8,692 nt of DNA from Verrucomicrobiota bacterium. Its GTDB lineage: Bacteria; Verrucomicrobiota; Verrucomicrobiia; Chthoniobacterales; UBA10450. Shown in pieces: positions 7,310 to 8,692 of the stretch (the first letter of the stretch is position 1; each line of letters starts with the position of its first letter). The stretch lies in assembly GCA_003219395.1 (NCBI GenBank), contig QHOR01000034.1, positions 1,768 through 10,459 of the forward strand, written 5' to 3'. Position numbers and translations under genes: made by a program. Below the pieces are notes generated by a model that saw only the letters and a program-made list of their open reading frames with translations, made no database searches and was not told the DNA's origin.

Positions 7310-7324
7310 GATTGAGTGTCAATC
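7310..7324. promoter_or_regulatory. inverted repeat just upstream of the membrane-protein gene
   Basis: GATTGA and TCAATC form a perfect 6-bp inverted repeat around GTG, ending 10 bp before the start codon at 7299. The position suits an operator or a hairpin masking the start. No known factor is assigned. Confidence 0.3.
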
Positions 7325-7342
7325 AGACCGATGACTGCTCAC

Positions 7343-7376
7343 AGATCACTTGCCGCTTCTTTCGAGATCACTCGCC
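7343..7376. promoter_or_regulatory. 12-bp direct repeat pair spaced by two helical turns
   Basis: AGATCACTTGCC (7343-7354) and AGATCACTCGCC (7365-7376) match at 11 of 12 positions and are 22 bp apart, centre to centre, about two DNA turns. They lie 44-77 bp upstream of the membrane-protein start on the - strand, a position suited to an activator or repressor site. Unassigned. Confidence 0.35.
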
Positions 7377-7406
7377 ATCGCGCGGGAACTCTCTCCATCT
7401 TCTTTC

Positions 7407-7434
7407 TCTCAACTATCAACTCTCGACTGTTTCA
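7407..7434 (-). repeat. heptad repeat array D, downstream edge of phzF-like gene
   Basis: TCTCAAC at 7407, TATCAAC at 7414 and TCTCGAC at 7421 (+ strand) are in exact 7-bp register; a fourth, degenerate unit TGTTTCA at 7428 contains the complement of the phzF-like stop codon (7432-7434). On the coding strand the core reads GTCGAGA, GTTGATA, GTTGAGA. Confidence 0.72.
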
Positions 7435-8340
7435 AAGACTCACCGTTCCGCGCAGCACTTCCACTGCGTATCCGCCGACTCGAACATTAGTGAGCTTCTC
7501 GCCGTCGCTTGTCGCGCGAACAAAGATTTCACTCGGTCGTCGGGCTTCGGCGCCTTGATGAATGAGAACCTGCTCGTCAGATCTCGCTACGCCATGCCGC
7601 ACCATCCAACTCACGGCACAACCAGCAGCTGATCCGGTGGCGGGATCTTCTCCGCCGTAAAAAAGCATCCGGGCGCACACTTCCAGTCGGCCCCGGCGTT
7701 CCGGAGAAATGAAGTAGCAAAAGCGGGCGCCGCTGCCGTCCAACAGAGCGCCGACGCTGGCAAGGTCAGGCTTCAAGTTTGCCAAAGTTTTCGAATCGCG
7801 AATCGGCACAATGGCAAAAGGCAATCCTGTCGACACGATTTGGCTTGGCCATTCGGTTGTGATTTCGCTGCCAATACTTGCGAGAACAGTGGCGACTTTG
7901 TCCAGCGGCAATGTGGGACCAAACTCCGGATCGCGTTGACGCATCTCGCCAAAGACATCGCCGGCGACGCGATTGCTCTTGTGATTTGAGTCAGGGTTAA
8001 ATCGGACACCAATTTTCCCAACGTTCAGGTCAAGCACGATCTCATCCGCGCGGGAAGCATCGGTGCTGTGCAGGTGCAGCGCTGTGCCAAGCGTCGGATG
8101 TCCGGCAAACGGCAACTCTTCCTCGACCGTAAATATGCGGACCCGCTTCCCCTCCTCTGCTTCAACTTCTGGCTCGCGCGGCAGGACGAACGTTGTTTCA
8201 GAGAGATTCATCTCACGAGCGAGCGCCTGCATTTGCTCGTCATTCAGACCGCGCGCGTCGGTAAAAATCGCGAGCGGATTGCCGGTGAGCGGCGTTCGCG
8301 TGAAAACATCGAGCTGAACAAATTCGTAAGTGTCGGGCAT
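7432..8340 (-). CDS. PhzF-family isomerase (phenazine biosynthesis-like protein)
   Basis: The 302-aa product has the full length and two-lobed diaminopimelate-epimerase-like fold of PhzF proteins. Visible motifs are the N-terminal VFTRTPLTGNPLAIF (residues 12-26), the catalytic glutamate E48 in NLSETTF, RIFTVEEELPFAGHPTLG with H81 (68-85), and the second-lobe GGEDPATGSAAG with D232 (229-240). PhzF itself isomerises trans-2,3-dihydro-3-hydroxyanthranilate by acid-base catalysis on E45, but this family is widespread in organisms that make no phenazine, and no other phz gene is nearby, so the substrate here is unknown. No signal peptide; cytoplasmic. ATG 8340 gives the usual N-terminus; the purine-rich GAGAG of array E lies about 15 bases upstream, rather far for a ribosome binding site. 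It is flanked by arrays D and E. Confidence 0.92.
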   Translation of the reverse strand: MPDTYEFVQLDVFTRTPLTGNPLAIFTDARGLNDEQMQALAREMNLSETTFVLPREPEVEAEEGKRVRIFTVEEELPFAGHPTLGTALHLHSTDASRADEIVLDLNVGKIGVRFNPDSNHKSNRVAGDVFGEMRQRDPEFGPTLPLDKVATVLASIGSEITTEWPSQIVSTGLPFAIVPIRDSKTLANLKPDLASVGALLDGSGARFCYFISPERRGRLEVCARMLFYGGEDPATGSAAGCAVSWMVRHGVARSDEQVLIHQGAEARRPSEIFVRATSDGEKLTNVRVGGYAVEVLRGTVSL

Positions 8341-8356
8341 GTTTTCGGTTTCAATC

Positions 8357-8398
8357 TCTCAACCAGGAGCGCTGAACTCTCAACTGTTTTGACTCTAC
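8357..8398 (-). repeat. heptad repeat array E, upstream of phzF-like gene
   Basis: Six units keep one 7-bp register on the + strand: TCTCAAC at 8357, CAGGAGC at 8364, GCTGAAC at 8371, TCTCAAC at 8378, TGTTTTG at 8385, ACTCTAC at 8392. Two are perfect copies of the unit seen in arrays C and D; the others are degenerate. The array starts 17 bp before the phzF-like start codon. Confidence 0.62.
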
Positions 8399-8440
8399 TC
8401 GCAGCTGATCAGTTGCTTGCCAAGCCGTAGCCTTACTGCC

Positions 8441-8455
8441 AGTCCGGCTCGGACT
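8441..8455 (-). terminator. 6-bp stem-loop directly after the GreA/GreB-like gene
   Basis: AGTCCG and CGGACT pair perfectly around a three-base loop, beginning two bases after the stop codon of the - strand elongation-factor gene. The bases after the stem (GGCAGTAAGG) are not a T-run, so a factor-independent terminator is not certain; it may instead protect the transcript end. Confidence 0.35.
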
Positions 8456-8457
8456 CA

Positions 8458-8691
8458 CTAGTCACTTTTTCTTTCGATCTTCACGATTTTCGCGGGGCGT
8501 CCATCCTGAAGCGTAATCCAGTCGCCCATGTCTGCGGCGAGGAGCGCCTTGCCGATGGGAGAAATCCAACTGACGGCGTCCGGTTCGAGATCGAGTTCAT
8601 CAACTCCGACGATTGTACACGTTTCGATCCGGCCTTGTTTATCTTTCACCGTCACCGTCGCACCGAACGCAACGCTGTTCGACGTCGGGTC
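8458..8691 (-). CDS. GreA/GreB-family transcript cleavage factor, C-terminal domain (5' end outside window)
   Basis: The frame is open to the right window edge, so the N-terminal coiled-coil that enters the RNA polymerase secondary channel is not visible. The 77 visible residues are the FKBP-like C-terminal domain that docks on the polymerase: VAFGATVTVKD, then TIVGVDELDLEPDAVSWISPIGKALL and GDWITL, ending IVKIERKSD. The SWxSPIGKALL segment is the family hallmark. Such factors rescue backtracked polymerase by stimulating RNA cleavage. Whether it is the main GreA or a GreB-like paralogue cannot be decided, and the catalytic acidic pair lies in the missing half. The apparent GTG start at 8655 is inside the conserved strand and is not the real start. 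A short stem-loop follows the stop. Confidence 0.88.
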   Translation of the reverse strand, partial: DPTSNSVAFGATVTVKDKQGRIETCTIVGVDELDLEPDAVSWISPIGKALLAADMGDWITLQDGRPAKIVKIERKSD

Positions 8692-8692
8692 A

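Noticed and set aside
7432..8340. phzF-like gene as evidence for phenazine production
   Set aside because: No other phenazine gene is present and the family is common in non-producers.
6172..8398. Repeat arrays as a CRISPR locus
   Set aside because: Units are 7 bp, contiguous and degenerate, with no unique spacers and no cas genes.

Overview
The window is 8.7 kb of moderately GC-rich bacterial chromosome with ordinary housekeeping and metabolic genes and no insertion sequence, CRISPR array, tRNA or rRNA. The gene styles (a class III cyclase fused to TolB-like and TPR domains, a compact peptide transporter, single-domain cupin and PhzF genes, and degenerate 7-bp tandem repeats in the spacers) suggest a soil Verrucomicrobiota member such as Chthoniobacterales. 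That placement is an inference from style only.

Left block, 1-3688, + strand: a TetR-family repressor C-terminus whose stop overlaps the next start (ATGA); a secreted-type alpha/beta hydrolase of the proline iminopeptidase class, split by one in-frame TAG at 871-873; and, 19 bp after the hydrolase stop, a 732-aa adenylate cyclase-like/TolB-like/TPR membrane protein. They look like one transcription unit, a regulator with its hydrolase followed by a signalling protein, although the hydrolase is probably dead.

Middle, 3689-6012: a DUF4336 (metallo-beta-lactamase-like) gene on the - strand converges with the cyclase gene and diverges from a POT-family proton-coupled peptide transporter on the + strand.

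Right block, 6013-8692, - strand: in transcription order, a GreA/GreB-type elongation factor C-terminus (cut by the window end), a PhzF-family isomerase, a one-helix membrane protein of unknown function and a manganese-type cupin resembling (R)-mandelonitrile lyase. No shared pathway is evident.

The most unusual signal is in the spacers. Six intergenic spots carry short degenerate tandem repeats with an exact 7-bp period (+ strand consensus TMTCAAC, - strand GTTGAKA, with GCTGATG and GTAGAAG variants). All have the same orientation. They lie at gene edges on both sides of the DUF4336, cupin and phzF genes; some contain the gene's stop codon and one supplies the apparent ribosome binding site. 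None occurs in the 1-3688 block.
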